From Hyphomicrobiales bacterium (GTDB taxonomy: Bacteria > Pseudomonadota > Alphaproteobacteria > Rhizobiales > Aestuariivirgaceae), in assembly GCA_013002595.1 (NCBI GenBank), contig JABDJG010000267.1, positions 1 through 25,346 of the forward strand: a DNA stretch of 25,346 nt. The letters are read 5' to 3'. Of the stretch, positions 15,620 through 23,417 are shown piece after piece. The notes under the pieces were generated by a model that saw only the letters and a program-made list of their open reading frames with translations, was not told where the DNA came from and searched no databases. The position numbers were made by a program, and so were the translations under genes. The first letter of the stretch is position 1. Every line of letters starts with the position of its first letter.

Positions 15620-16933
15620 ATGCGACATAGTCGGAAACATTCTCGCAGGCAGCGCCGCAAGGGGTTCCTAGAGCGCATAAGCTTTGCGTTCCGTGAGCGG
15701 CAGATTTATCTGCGCAGCCAGGGCGAAGTGCAGTTCATTACGCTGCGGCCGTGGGTCCAGGTGACCAGTCTGGTGTGTATCATGGCGGGCCTGTTCTGGT
15801 TGGCCTTTGCCACCGTTAATGTGACCTTCAAGGATCAGCTGCTGGCGCTGAAAGAGCGCCGCCTCTATCAGGCCAGGCTTGACTATGAAGACCGCATTTC
15901 GGCGATGCGTACATCGATAGATCGACTCAACAACAAACTGCTGCTCAATCAGGGCGCTTATCTCGACAAGGTCGATGTCGTGCGCGAGGATTATGAACAG
16001 TTGCTGGAGCGCCACAAGCGCCTGGTCGAGTTCTTCCAACAGGGCTGGATGCCGGTACGGTCAGATGACCGTGGCGTCCAGGACCTTGAGCCAGACCCAC
16101 AATCTCGTAGCGATGACAGCAGCCTGGACAGCTCTGGCAAAGGCAGCTTGAACAAGTGGTCCTACCGGCAAATCTTTGCAAAGGATTTCGTCAGAAAATC
16201 GCAAGCCGAGCAGCCGCTCAACGACCTGCGGTCACGGATGGCAAAGTTCGAAGATACGCAGGTTGCGCTTTTGGATGATGTCGTGCGGCAAAGTCAGAAC
16301 AAAGTTAATGCGCTTTCAAAGGTTTATGCCCTGTTCAACATGAACGCAAAGCGGGTCGCGGCCAAGTCCAACTACACACCTGATGCGGTGGGTGGCCCAT
16401 TCCTGTCATTGAGGGCGGACGATGTCGGGTCAAAGCGGATTGCCGACCGCATCAACACTGCGGCAAATAACCTTGTAACCGCAGAAAAGCTCAAGTTCGA
16501 GGTCAATAAGCTCCCGCTTCTCATACCGTTGGCCCGGTACAAACGTATCACCAGCAAGTACGGGATGAGACGCGATCCGTTCCGCCGGGTTATGGCCATG
16601 CATGCCGGGATTGACTTCAAGGCGCGATATGGGGCGCCGATCCTGGCGACGGCCCCTGGCGTCGTCATCAAGGCCGGCCGCGAGGGCGCCTACGGCAATT
16701 TGGTAGAAATCCGACATGACAACGGCTTTACCACGCGTTATGCTCACATGAGTGCAATCAAGGTCCGTTCCGGTGCCCGCGTCGCGCGCGGGACCGTGGT
16801 AGGCCTTCTTGGAAACACCGGGCGCAGCACTGGCGCCCATCTGCATTATGAAACCCGCCGGCACGGAAAATCCCTCAACCCGGCCCGTTTCTGGAAGGCC
16901 CGGAATGCTCTTCAAAAAATCTCGCAACCGTAA
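15620..16933 (+). CDS. Membrane-anchored M23 (LytM-type) peptidoglycan peptidase
   Basis: Protein of about 437 residues: a very basic cytosolic head (MRHSRKHSRRQRRKG), one transmembrane segment (about 47-69), a long helical, probably coiled-coil periplasmic stretch (72-140 and 200-300) split by a Ser/Asp-rich linker (145-178), and a C-terminal M23 domain (about 310-425). The zinc and catalytic residues look intact: His328 and Asp332 in HAGID, His376 in YAHMS, and His407 and His409 in HLHYE. It should cut peptide cross-links in the wall. Its end overlaps the bactofilin start by 29 nt, and bactofilin/LytM-peptidase pairs act together in cell-shape control in other bacteria. Confidence 0.9.
   Translation: MRHSRKHSRRQRRKGFLERISFAFRERQIYLRSQGEVQFITLRPWVQVTSLVCIMAGLFWLAFATVNVTFKDQLLALKERRLYQARLDYEDRISAMRTSIDRLNNKLLLNQGAYLDKVDVVREDYEQLLERHKRLVEFFQQGWMPVRSDDRGVQDLEPDPQSRSDDSSLDSSGKGSLNKWSYRQIFAKDFVRKSQAEQPLNDLRSRMAKFEDTQVALLDDVVRQSQNKVNALSKVYALFNMNAKRVAAKSNYTPDAVGGPFLSLRADDVGSKRIADRINTAANNLVTAEKLKFEVNKLPLLIPLARYKRITSKYGMRRDPFRRVMAMHAGIDFKARYGAPILATAPGVVIKAGREGAYGNLVEIRHDNGFTTRYAHMSAIKVRSGARVARGTVVGLLGNTGRSTGAHLHYETRRHGKSLNPARFWKARNALQKISQP
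16893..16898 (+). promoter_or_regulatory. Shine-Dalgarno site for the bactofilin gene inside the M23 gene
   Basis: GGAAGG, 6 nt before the ATG at 16905 and inside the coding sequence of the peptidase. It fixes the bactofilin start and implies coupled translation. Confidence 0.7.
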
Positions 16934-17429
16934 AAAGGATAAATCTGCAAACAATCCCAGCGTGCGGAGCGGGAGAGCAGGTCCTTCAATCATCACCAGC
17001 GATGTGGTGATCGAGGGCAATCTTTTGACCGGTGGCGAGCTGCAGGTTGACGGAACCGTGAATGGCAATATCCGCGCCCGCGCGGTGGTGATCGACGTCC
17101 AAGGCGTTGTGCACGGCGAGGTTGCGGCAGAAGACGTCTTCGTGCGTGGTCGCATCATCGGTCCCATTCGCGGCGTCAATGTAACGGTCGTGGCCGGCGG
17201 ACACATCGAGGGCGATGTTGTCAACGAGAACATCGCGATTGAAAACGGTGCGTATGTCGACGGCAAGATCCATCATGCCGATGACCCGCTGTCAGATTAT
17301 CCGGCTCACCAGTACGGCAATGCACCGCAAGAATATTCGTCAGATGTCGCTGAACTGGGCGTTTATGACGACAGCGGATACAGACCCATTGAACTGGCCT
17401 CACCGCGCCGGTCAGACGCAGCCGAATAG
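16905..17429 (+). CDS. Bactofilin family cytoskeletal protein
   Basis: Protein of 174 residues. A short basic head (MLFKKSRNRKKDK) precedes the bactofilin (DUF583) beta-helix core at about 28-122, with repeated G-x-V/I-x-G-x-I/V steps such as GELQVDGTVNGNIRARAVV and GVVHGEVAAEDVFVRGRIIG. An acidic, Tyr/Pro-rich disordered tail follows. Bactofilins polymerise without nucleotides and scaffold wall enzymes at the membrane. The start overlaps the M23 gene by 29 nt, so the peptidase is a likely partner. Its stop TAG directly abuts the stop of prfB on the other strand. A longer reading from 16809 would lie in peptidase coding sequence and is rejected. Confidence 0.92.
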   Translation: MLFKKSRNRKKDKSANNPSVRSGRAGPSIITSDVVIEGNLLTGGELQVDGTVNGNIRARAVVIDVQGVVHGEVAAEDVFVRGRIIGPIRGVNVTVVAGGHIEGDVVNENIAIENGAYVDGKIHHADDPLSDYPAHQYGNAPQEYSSDVAELGVYDDSGYRPIELASPRRSDAAE

Positions 17430-18561
17430 CTACTCGAGATCCGAGACCGCTTCACCTTCTGACCCGTGGACGCGGTGCGCCAGCGAGGCTTCCACAAACT
17501 GGTCAATGTCGCCATCTAGAACCGCGCTCGGATTGGTGCTCTCGACACCGGTGCGCAAATCCTTGACCAGCTGGTAGGGTTGCAACACGTAGGATCTGAT
17601 TTGGTGACCCCAGCCGATATCGGTTTTTGACGCTGCCTGTTCGGCCGCGGCTTCTTCACGTTTTTGCAGCTCCTGCTCATAGAGCCGGGCGCGCAACATC
17701 GACCATGCTGTAGCGCGGTTCTTGTGCTGTGAGCGCTCGTTCTGGCACTGAACGACGATACCGGTCGGCTGATGCGTGATCCGCACTGCACTATCGGTGG
17801 TGTTGACGTGCTGACCACCGGCACCTGAGGCGCGATAGGTATCAATCCGGCAATCGCTTTCGTTGACCTCGACTTCGATGTTCTCATCGATAGAAGGATA
17901 CACCCAGACCGAGGCGAACGATGTATGACGCCGGGCGTTCGAATCAAACGGTGATATTCGCACAAGGCGGTGAACGCCCGATTCGGTCTTGGCCCAACCG
18001 TAGGCGTTGTGTCCCTTGATCAGCAGAACGGCGGACTTCAATCCCGCCTCGTCACCCTGGTTCTCCTCCAGAATGTCGACCTTGAACTGGCGCCGCTCCG
18101 CCCAGCGGACGTACATGCGTGTCAACATGTTGCACCAGTCCTGGCTTTCCGTGCCGCCGGCACCGGCGTGCACTTCCAGATAGGCATCATTGCTGTCCGC
18201 CTCACCCGACAGGAGTGTTTCCAGTTCGAACTTGGCGGCTTCCTTGCCCAGCTTCTGGATAGCTGCCTCGGCCTCATCGACGATACTCTGATCGCCCTCT
18301 TCCTCGCCCAGTTCGATCAGCTCGATATTGTCAGCCAAGGTCTGTTCGATACGGCGCACGTTGGCAATGCGCCCGTCGAGATCATCGCGCTGTTGCATGA
18401 CCTCACGCGCATTGGTGGTGTCATTCCACAGATCCGGGTCCTCGGCCTTGGCGTTGAGGTCGGCAAGCCGGGCTAGCGCGTTATCCCAGTCAAAGATGCC
18501 TCCTCAGCAGCGCGACTGACTGCTTGATGGCATCGGCAATATTGTTCATTTCCGCCCGCAT
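17430..18561 (-). CDS. prfB: Peptide chain release factor 2, with programmed +1 frameshift
   Basis: RF2 ends translation at UGA and UAA. The gene is in two frames. Codons 1-23 run from the ATG at 18561 to CTT at 18493-18495, then an in-frame TGA (18490-18492). Reading resumes in +1 frame at GAC (18489-18491), skipping base 18492, and runs to the stop at 17430-17432. The joined product is about 376 residues, normal for RF2. The C-terminal part shows the stop-codon recognition SPF in RISPFDSNARR and the catalytic GGQ in GAGGQHVNTT. The ATG has GGAAGG 7 nt upstream. It lies 30 nt after mrcA, probably in the same operon, and converges on the bactofilin gene with no gap. Confidence 0.95.
18489..18504 (-). 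promoter_or_regulatory. RF2 programmed +1 frameshift site
   Basis: On the minus strand the signal reads AGGAGGCATCTTTGAC. An internal Shine-Dalgarno sequence (AGGAGG, 18499-18504) lies 3 nt before the slippery CTT, followed by TGA C. This is the same layout and spacing as the E. coli prfB signal. Low RF2 lets the ribosome slip to the +1 frame and make more RF2, an autoregulatory loop. Confidence 0.95.
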
Positions 18562-18591
18562 GGCAGATCCTTCCGGATTTAGGTTCTGTGC

Positions 18592-21060
18592 TCAATAAAG
18601 GCCGCCGGTGCCCGTCGTCAAGCCACCTTCGATAACGGCACTGCTGCCACTGGCCGGACCAAGGTTCTCGCCGATCACGTAACCTTCTTCGGGCGGCTTT
18701 TCCCCGGGCTTGAATGCTTCCAGTATGACGTTTTCATCACCGTACGCCGCGCGCAGCCCGGTTTTGGGGTCGATCGGTATCAACTCCAGACCGGCCGGTG
18801 CACGGAACGGCGTCGCCGCCTTGTCCTTCAACGCCAGCTTCATGAAGTCGGCAACCACAGGTGCTGCCAGTTCGCCACCGGTTGCCCCCTTGCCCATCGG
18901 CTTGGGCCGGTCAAACCCGATGTAAACGCCGACCGCCAGATCGGGTGTAAATCCGACGAACCAGGCATCGCGCTCATCGTTGGACGTGCCGGTCTTGCCG
19001 GCAACCGGTTTGCCGACTGTCCTGAGAACCTTGCCGGTGCCGCGCTGAACCACGCCCTCCATCATCGAGGTGACCTGATAGGCCGTGTAAGGATTGACGA
19101 CCTCTTCACGCACATCGAGAAGCTCAGGTTCGGCCTGGTTCTGCCAGCTGTCGGCAGAGCAGGCATCGCACTCGCGCTGATCGTGCTTGTACACCGTTTT
19201 GCCATAACGGTCCTGGACCCGGTCGATCAGGCTTGCGTCGATCTTCTTGCCGCCGTTGGCCAGCATTGAAAATGCTGTGGTCATGCGCATGAGTGTGGTC
19301 TCGCCGGCCCCCAGAGACATGGCGAGCACAGGCTTCATGTTGTCATAAATGCCGAGTTTTTCTGCCAGCGTCTTGACCTTGTTGATGCCCATGTCGTGGG
19401 CCAGCCGGACCGTCATCACATTGCGTGAACGCTCGATGCCAAGGCGCAGAGTCGACGGGCCGTAGAACTTTCCCGAGTAGTTCTTCGGCTTCCAGATCTC
19501 GCCGTTGCTCATTTCAATTTCGATCGGTGCGTCCATGACGACCGATGCCGGCGTATAACCACTGTCGAGCGCGGCGGCATAGACAATTGGTTTGATCGAT
19601 GAACCCGGCTGCCGCTTGGCTTGCACGGCGCGGTTGAACTGGCTCTTTCCGTAACTGAAGCCGCCAACAAGCGCCAATACCCGGCCGGAATGGGGATCCA
19701 TGGCAACCAACGCGCCTTCAATTGCCGGCATCTGGACCAGATGCCACTGATCGCCGTCACGGGTCGCTGCTGCATAAACCACATCGCCGACTTTGAGGAC
19801 ATCTGACATCTGCTTGATCTTCGGTCCAAGCTTGCCTTTGCCCTTCGACTTGCGGGCCCATTTCGCCAATGACAGCGGAATGACGCCCGTCTCGGGTTCT
19901 GTCGGCAATTTACCGTCCGCCAGCTTTTCGGGGCGCAATCCGATTGTCGCCATGTCGGCTTCAACGGACAGGACCACGCTCAGCCGCCATGGCGCAATAT
20001 CATCAGGGACTTTCATCTCAGCCAGCTCAGCACCCCAATCTGCGGTTACGTCAATCTCCCCGATCGCGCCGCGCCAGCCATTGTTACGGTCAAATTTGAT
20101 CAGACCGCTGGTCAGAGCCCGGCGGGCATATATTTGCAATTTCGGGTCGAGTGTCGTGCGCACCGACAGTCCACCGGTGTAAAGACGGTCCTCGCCAAAC
20201 AGCTGTGCGACGATGCGGCGGGTCTCCTCGGTAAAGCCTTCTGCGGCGAACAGCTGGGCACCGAACGGCCGCAGGGTGACGGTAAGTTCCTGCTTGATGG
20301 CCTTGTCATGCTGTTCCTTGGAGATATGGCCGTTGACCAGCATACGCTCAAGCACCCAGTTGCGCCGGGTCAGGGCGCGGTCCTTATAATTGACGGGATG
20401 ATAGTTGTTGGGCGCCTTGGGCAGCGCAGCCAGATAGGCCATCTCGGCCAGGTTCAGTTCGGTCAGCGACTTGCCGAAGTAGGTCAGCGACGCGCCAGCG
20501 ACCCCGTAAGCTCCCATACCGAGATAGATCTCGTTCAGATAGAGCTCCATGATCTGGTTCTTGGTGAAGGTTGCCTCGATGCGCTGGGCGACCAGGGCCT
20601 CTTTCAACTTCCGGTCGACGGTCGGCGCGTTGGTGAGAAGGAAATTCTTGGCAACCTGCTGGGTAATGGTCGAGGCGCCGATCAGACGTCGGCCCTTTTT
20701 CTTTTGCACGTAGCGCTCGAACAAGATCTGGGTGTCGACGTATGCCGCCCGTGCCAGGGCTTCCCAATCAAGGCCGGCATGCGAATAGAAATTCTTGTCC
20801 TCGGCAGAAATGAAAGCATTTATCAGCTGTTTGGGGATCGCATCGACAGGAACGAACAGCCTGCGCTCCTTGGCATATTCCGCCAGCAGAGTACCGTCAC
20901 CGGCGTGCACACGGGTCATCACCGGGGGTTCGTAACGCGCCAGCTGCTCGTGTTCGGGCAACGTCTTTGTGGTTTCCAAAATGATATAGCCTGCGCCAAC
21001 GGCCACACCGACAAAGACGATGAACCCGGCGGTAAACAGGAATCCCAAAAATCTCAACAT
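18592..21060 (-). CDS. mrcA: Class A penicillin-binding protein 1a (transglycosylase/transpeptidase)
   Basis: Bifunctional wall synthase of 822 residues. One N-terminal membrane anchor (about 8-30) is followed by the glycosyltransferase domain with catalytic Glu87 in SAEDKNFYSH, GASTITQQVAKNF (128-140) and ELYLNEIYLG. An insertion domain (about 330-450, probably OB-like) precedes the transpeptidase domain with SSIK (Ser487), SRN (545-547) and KTGT (689-692). All catalytic motifs are intact. A Cys-x-x-Cys pair (Cys631, Cys634) lies in a loop before KTG. The C-terminus is Gly/Ser/Thr-rich. It lies between amiC and prfB on the same strand, in a wall-synthesis context. Confidence 0.96.
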   Translation of the reverse strand: MLRFLGFLFTAGFIVFVGVAVGAGYIILETTKTLPEHEQLARYEPPVMTRVHAGDGTLLAEYAKERRLFVPVDAIPKQLINAFISAEDKNFYSHAGLDWEALARAAYVDTQILFERYVQKKKGRRLIGASTITQQVAKNFLLTNAPTVDRKLKEALVAQRIEATFTKNQIMELYLNEIYLGMGAYGVAGASLTYFGKSLTELNLAEMAYLAALPKAPNNYHPVNYKDRALTRRNWVLERMLVNGHISKEQHDKAIKQELTVTLRPFGAQLFAAEGFTEETRRIVAQLFGEDRLYTGGLSVRTTLDPKLQIYARRALTSGLIKFDRNNGWRGAIGEIDVTADWGAELAEMKVPDDIAPWRLSVVLSVEADMATIGLRPEKLADGKLPTEPETGVIPLSLAKWARKSKGKGKLGPKIKQMSDVLKVGDVVYAAATRDGDQWHLVQMPAIEGALVAMDPHSGRVLALVGGFSYGKSQFNRAVQAKRQPGSSIKPIVYAAALDSGYTPASVVMDAPIEIEMSNGEIWKPKNYSGKFYGPSTLRLGIERSRNVMTVRLAHDMGINKVKTLAEKLGIYDNMKPVLAMSLGAGETTLMRMTTAFSMLANGGKKIDASLIDRVQDRYGKTVYKHDQRECDACSADSWQNQAEPELLDVREEVVNPYTAYQVTSMMEGVVQRGTGKVLRTVGKPVAGKTGTSNDERDAWFVGFTPDLAVGVYIGFDRPKPMGKGATGGELAAPVVADFMKLALKDKAATPFRAPAGLELIPIDPKTGLRAAYGDENVILEAFKPGEKPPEEGYVIGENLGPASGSSAVIEGGLTTGTGGLY

Positions 21061-21261
21061 TAAAGCCTGCCACTACCTGTGCTGGCGATGAATTTACCGT
21101 CTGGCGCCGGCGTTGCGAAGTAACATCTTTGCACCAATGGCGGGATGTTTACTCCATCATCGGCGCAAAGCCCAGCCCGAATAGAGTATCACCGACCTGC
21201 CACAGTGCGTTATCCCGGCGTGCCGAATAGGCTGATATTGTGGCAGAGTTGGGATCGTGCA
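21061..21261. other. Spacer between amiC and mrcA
   Basis: This 201-bp gap has no convincing gene, terminator or promoter. TAAATT on the minus strand could be a weak -10 for mrcA, but its -35 is poor. An open frame that begins inside amiC and ends at 21149 has no family resemblance or start signal. Confidence 0.4.
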
Positions 21262-22749
21262 TCAGTTGCCCGAAGCCAACCGGGTTGCAAAGTATCCATC
21301 GATTGCCTTGGTCAGCGCCCTGGCCACCTTCATGCGCCATGGCCTTGAGACCAGCAGCCTCTCGTCGCGACGGCTCGACAGATACCCCAACTCAACCAGG
21401 ACCGAAGGTACATCAGGCGCTTTCAGGACACGAAAATCGGCCGAGCGTAACGGTCTTCGGTTTAGCTTGGTGACCGGTTTCATGTGGCGCACCATCTTCT
21501 TGGCTATGGAAATCGAATAATTCTTGGTCTCTCGTTGCGCCAGATCGATCAGAATGCCGGCTATCTCATCGCTTTCGCTGGCCAGATCGACACCAGCGAT
21601 GATGTCGGCGCGGTTTTCCATGCTGGCCAGTTCGGCAGCTTCTTCATCCGATGCCTGGTCGGAGACAGTGTAAACGGTCGCGCCGCGCACGGATCTGCCC
21701 CGAATTGAATCGGCGTGAATGGCAATAAACATGTCCGCTTGCGCATTGCGGGCGATTTTTACCCGATCGCGCAACGGTAGGAACTGGTCGTCGTTGCGCG
21801 TCAGAATGACCTCATAGCGTCCAGTTGCGACCAGCAGAGTTTTGAGCTGCTGTGCAAATTTGAGGACAATATTCTTTTCCTTGGTCTTGCGGCTGCGTGA
21901 CACGGCGCCGGAATCGATGCCACCATGTCCGGGATCCAGAACGATAATGCGTCTGGCATTGCGGCGCTTGACCGGCTGGTGGTCTGCCGCCGACTCGCCG
22001 GGCGAAACAACGACAGCACCCGGCCGCGGACGCGGCAGTGGCACAGGCTTTTCAACCGGCAGCGCAGCGACCGAGCTGGCGGGAGCGCGTTTGGGTTCTT
22101 CGGCAACAGGCTCCGACGGCGGGTTGGCGGCATCGGGGACAGCCGGTTGATTGGTGCCCGGCTCGACCGGTTCGATTACGGCCACAGGTGCAGATTTGGC
22201 ACTGTCCTCATCGGATATTGCCGCCATCGCCGACACCGGCGCCGGCGGCGGCTGAGGCTGTTCCTTGCGGTGGAGTGCATCGAAGGCGGCCCGGTCGGTG
22301 CGAATGATATCCACCACGATGCGGGCAGGTTTGCCGTTGCGCGATCTCAGCACAAACGAGCGGTCTATCAGCACCGGACCGGTTGCATCGAGCACAATGC
22401 GTGAGCGTTCCTGATCGATCCTGCCGAAGCGGTAGCCGCTGATCAACCCCCTGCCCCGGTTGGCATCGGGGATGCGAAATTCAACCTCGGGCAAATCAAT
22501 GATGACTCGGAACGGGTCGGGAATGACGTAAACGTTGTATCCGATGGCTGTATTCAGTTCGGCGACAAACCTGGTCCTGGCGTTGTCGCCGCCCAACCGG
22601 GCTGAAGATGCTATAACGGCTGGATTGGTCTCACCGGCGCGCGGTGTGGACACCACTGCAGCCGCAATCGGCAACAACATGCACAGACAAACCAGCAGCC
22701 TGACCAGCGGTCTGGCAAGGTGCCACAGATTGTGCATCTTGGTTTGCAT
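21262..22749 (-). CDS. amiC: N-acetylmuramoyl-L-alanine amidase, AmiC-type with AMIN domain
   Basis: Exported zinc amidase of about 495 residues that removes stem peptides from MurNAc, typically during daughter-cell separation. A hydrophobic signal segment (about 12-33) leads to an AMIN targeting domain (about 55-150), a Pro/Ala-rich linker (160-260) and an Amidase_3 domain (267-490). Zinc ligands His275 (DPGHGG), Glu291 and His345 (AIHADS) and catalytic Glu453 (LVELGYLS) are present. The start is uncertain: GTG at 22767, ATG at 22749 or ATG at 22737 are all possible and none has a strong ribosome site. It is the first gene of a likely amiC-mrcA-prfB group, with 201 nt before mrcA. Confidence 0.92.
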   Translation of the reverse strand: MQTKMHNLWHLARPLVRLLVCLCMLLPIAAAVVSTPRAGETNPAVIASSARLGGDNARTRFVAELNTAIGYNVYVIPDPFRVIIDLPEVEFRIPDANRGRGLISGYRFGRIDQERSRIVLDATGPVLIDRSFVLRSRNGKPARIVVDIIRTDRAAFDALHRKEQPQPPPAPVSAMAAISDEDSAKSAPVAVIEPVEPGTNQPAVPDAANPPSEPVAEEPKRAPASSVAALPVEKPVPLPRPRPGAVVVSPGESAADHQPVKRRNARRIIVLDPGHGGIDSGAVSRSRKTKEKNIVLKFAQQLKTLLVATGRYEVILTRNDDQFLPLRDRVKIARNAQADMFIAIHADSIRGRSVRGATVYTVSDQASDEEAAELASMENRADIIAGVDLASESDEIAGILIDLAQRETKNYSISIAKKMVRHMKPVTKLNRRPLRSADFRVLKAPDVPSVLVELGYLSSRRDERLLVSRPWRMKVARALTKAIDGYFATRLASGN

Positions 22750-22848
22750 TGCCCGGTGCTCGTCCACGATCAGCCATGCAGGCGACGTCGGGCGAATGAC
22801 CGATTCACCTGCAAGGCGCAGAACTCATTCACCAGACACTAGGTTCGG

Positions 22849-22868
22849 ATGGTTAACCATTCGTTTAC
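22849..22868. promoter_or_regulatory. CtrA-like binding site upstream of amiC
   Basis: TTAA at 22853-22856, seven bases, then TTTAC at 22864-22868. This matches the alphaproteobacterial CtrA pattern TTAA-N7-TTAAC with one mismatch. The left half lies in a perfect 12-bp palindrome, atggttaaccat (22849-22860). It is about 100 nt upstream of amiC, a cell-division gene of the kind CtrA often controls. Confidence 0.4.
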
Positions 22869-22968
22869 CCGGCAAGCTCTTTGATGGAGTATCGGGCACA
22901 CTATGCGCTGGTTTCCGGCACTTGCGCAGTGTCGCCAATCAGACTTGCGCAACGTAACGGCAAGATGC

Positions 22969-22997
22969 TTGCAATGCGCATCAACAGTGCCTAATAG
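22969..22997 (+). promoter_or_regulatory. Candidate promoter for rne
   Basis: TTGCAA (22969-22974), a 17-nt spacer and TAATAG (22992-22997). Both boxes are imperfect. It is the best-spaced pair I saw upstream of rne, and would give a leader of about 410 nt. Confidence 0.3.
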
Positions 22998-23228
22998 TGA
23001 GCTTGTCTACCCCAACCGGGACGCCGTAGCGGCAATTTACCGGCTGGGTGATCGTTTCCGCTCCGGTGTGGGTCCGGGCCATTCTTAAGCCACCCGCCGG
23101 ACGCGTTATCAGGTTGGTCTTGCTCGTCAGTTCGAGTTGACCGCCGACACTACGAACCGTTCCGTTGTATTCTGGAACAAATGGAAAATCTGGATGTTCA
23201 AGACCATGGCGATCCTGCTCCTGTCCGA

Positions 23229-23299
23229 CCGGCTGAGGCCGGGATCGGTACGTTGTAAGGGCCTGGATCCTTCAGCCGGCACCGCAAAGTGCGGCCGGC
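23229..23299 (+). other. Two GC-rich hairpins in the rne leader
   Basis: Hairpin 1 has CCGGC (23229-23233) pairing with GCCGG (23238-23242) around TGAG. Hairpin 2 (23275-23299) has GCCGG and CCGCA pairing with TGCGG and CCGGC, with a 2-base bulge and an AAG loop. No T-run follows either, so they are not intrinsic terminators; they are candidate RNase E or regulator targets in the leader. Confidence 0.45.
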
Positions 23300-23417
23300 G
23301 TGCCATGAGGTCGAATACTCCATTATCGCGTGCAGACGCCCAGTGCCGGTCAGGCCAGGGCCCCGGACAAAGGCAATCCGGCAAATTTCGGCGGCGGCAC
23401 GCTGGAGATATGGCACT

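Larger units (their letters stand above)
22750..23417. other. Divergent intergenic region between amiC and rne
   Basis: This 668-bp gap has no gene I can support. Near amiC it holds a CtrA-like site. The 9-mer acttgcgca is repeated at 22920-22928 and 22943-22951. A candidate plus-strand promoter lies at 22969-22997. Two strong hairpins (23229-23242 and 23275-23299) lie in what would be a leader of roughly 410 nt for rne; long structured leaders carry rne autoregulation in other bacteria. Confidence 0.55.

Noticed and set aside
18398..18561. prfB as a frameshifted pseudogene or a gene starting at the Met at 18398
   Set aside because: The break coincides exactly with the RF2 recoding signal and the upstream codons encode the normal RF2 N-terminus.
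20134..21063. 309-residue plus-strand open frame across mrcA
   Set aside because: Antisense shadow of PBP1a; no recognisable domain, and the opposite frame is clearly coding.
21149..21340. 63-residue minus-strand frame after amiC
   Set aside because: It starts inside amiC in another frame, has no Shine-Dalgarno site and no recognisable motif.
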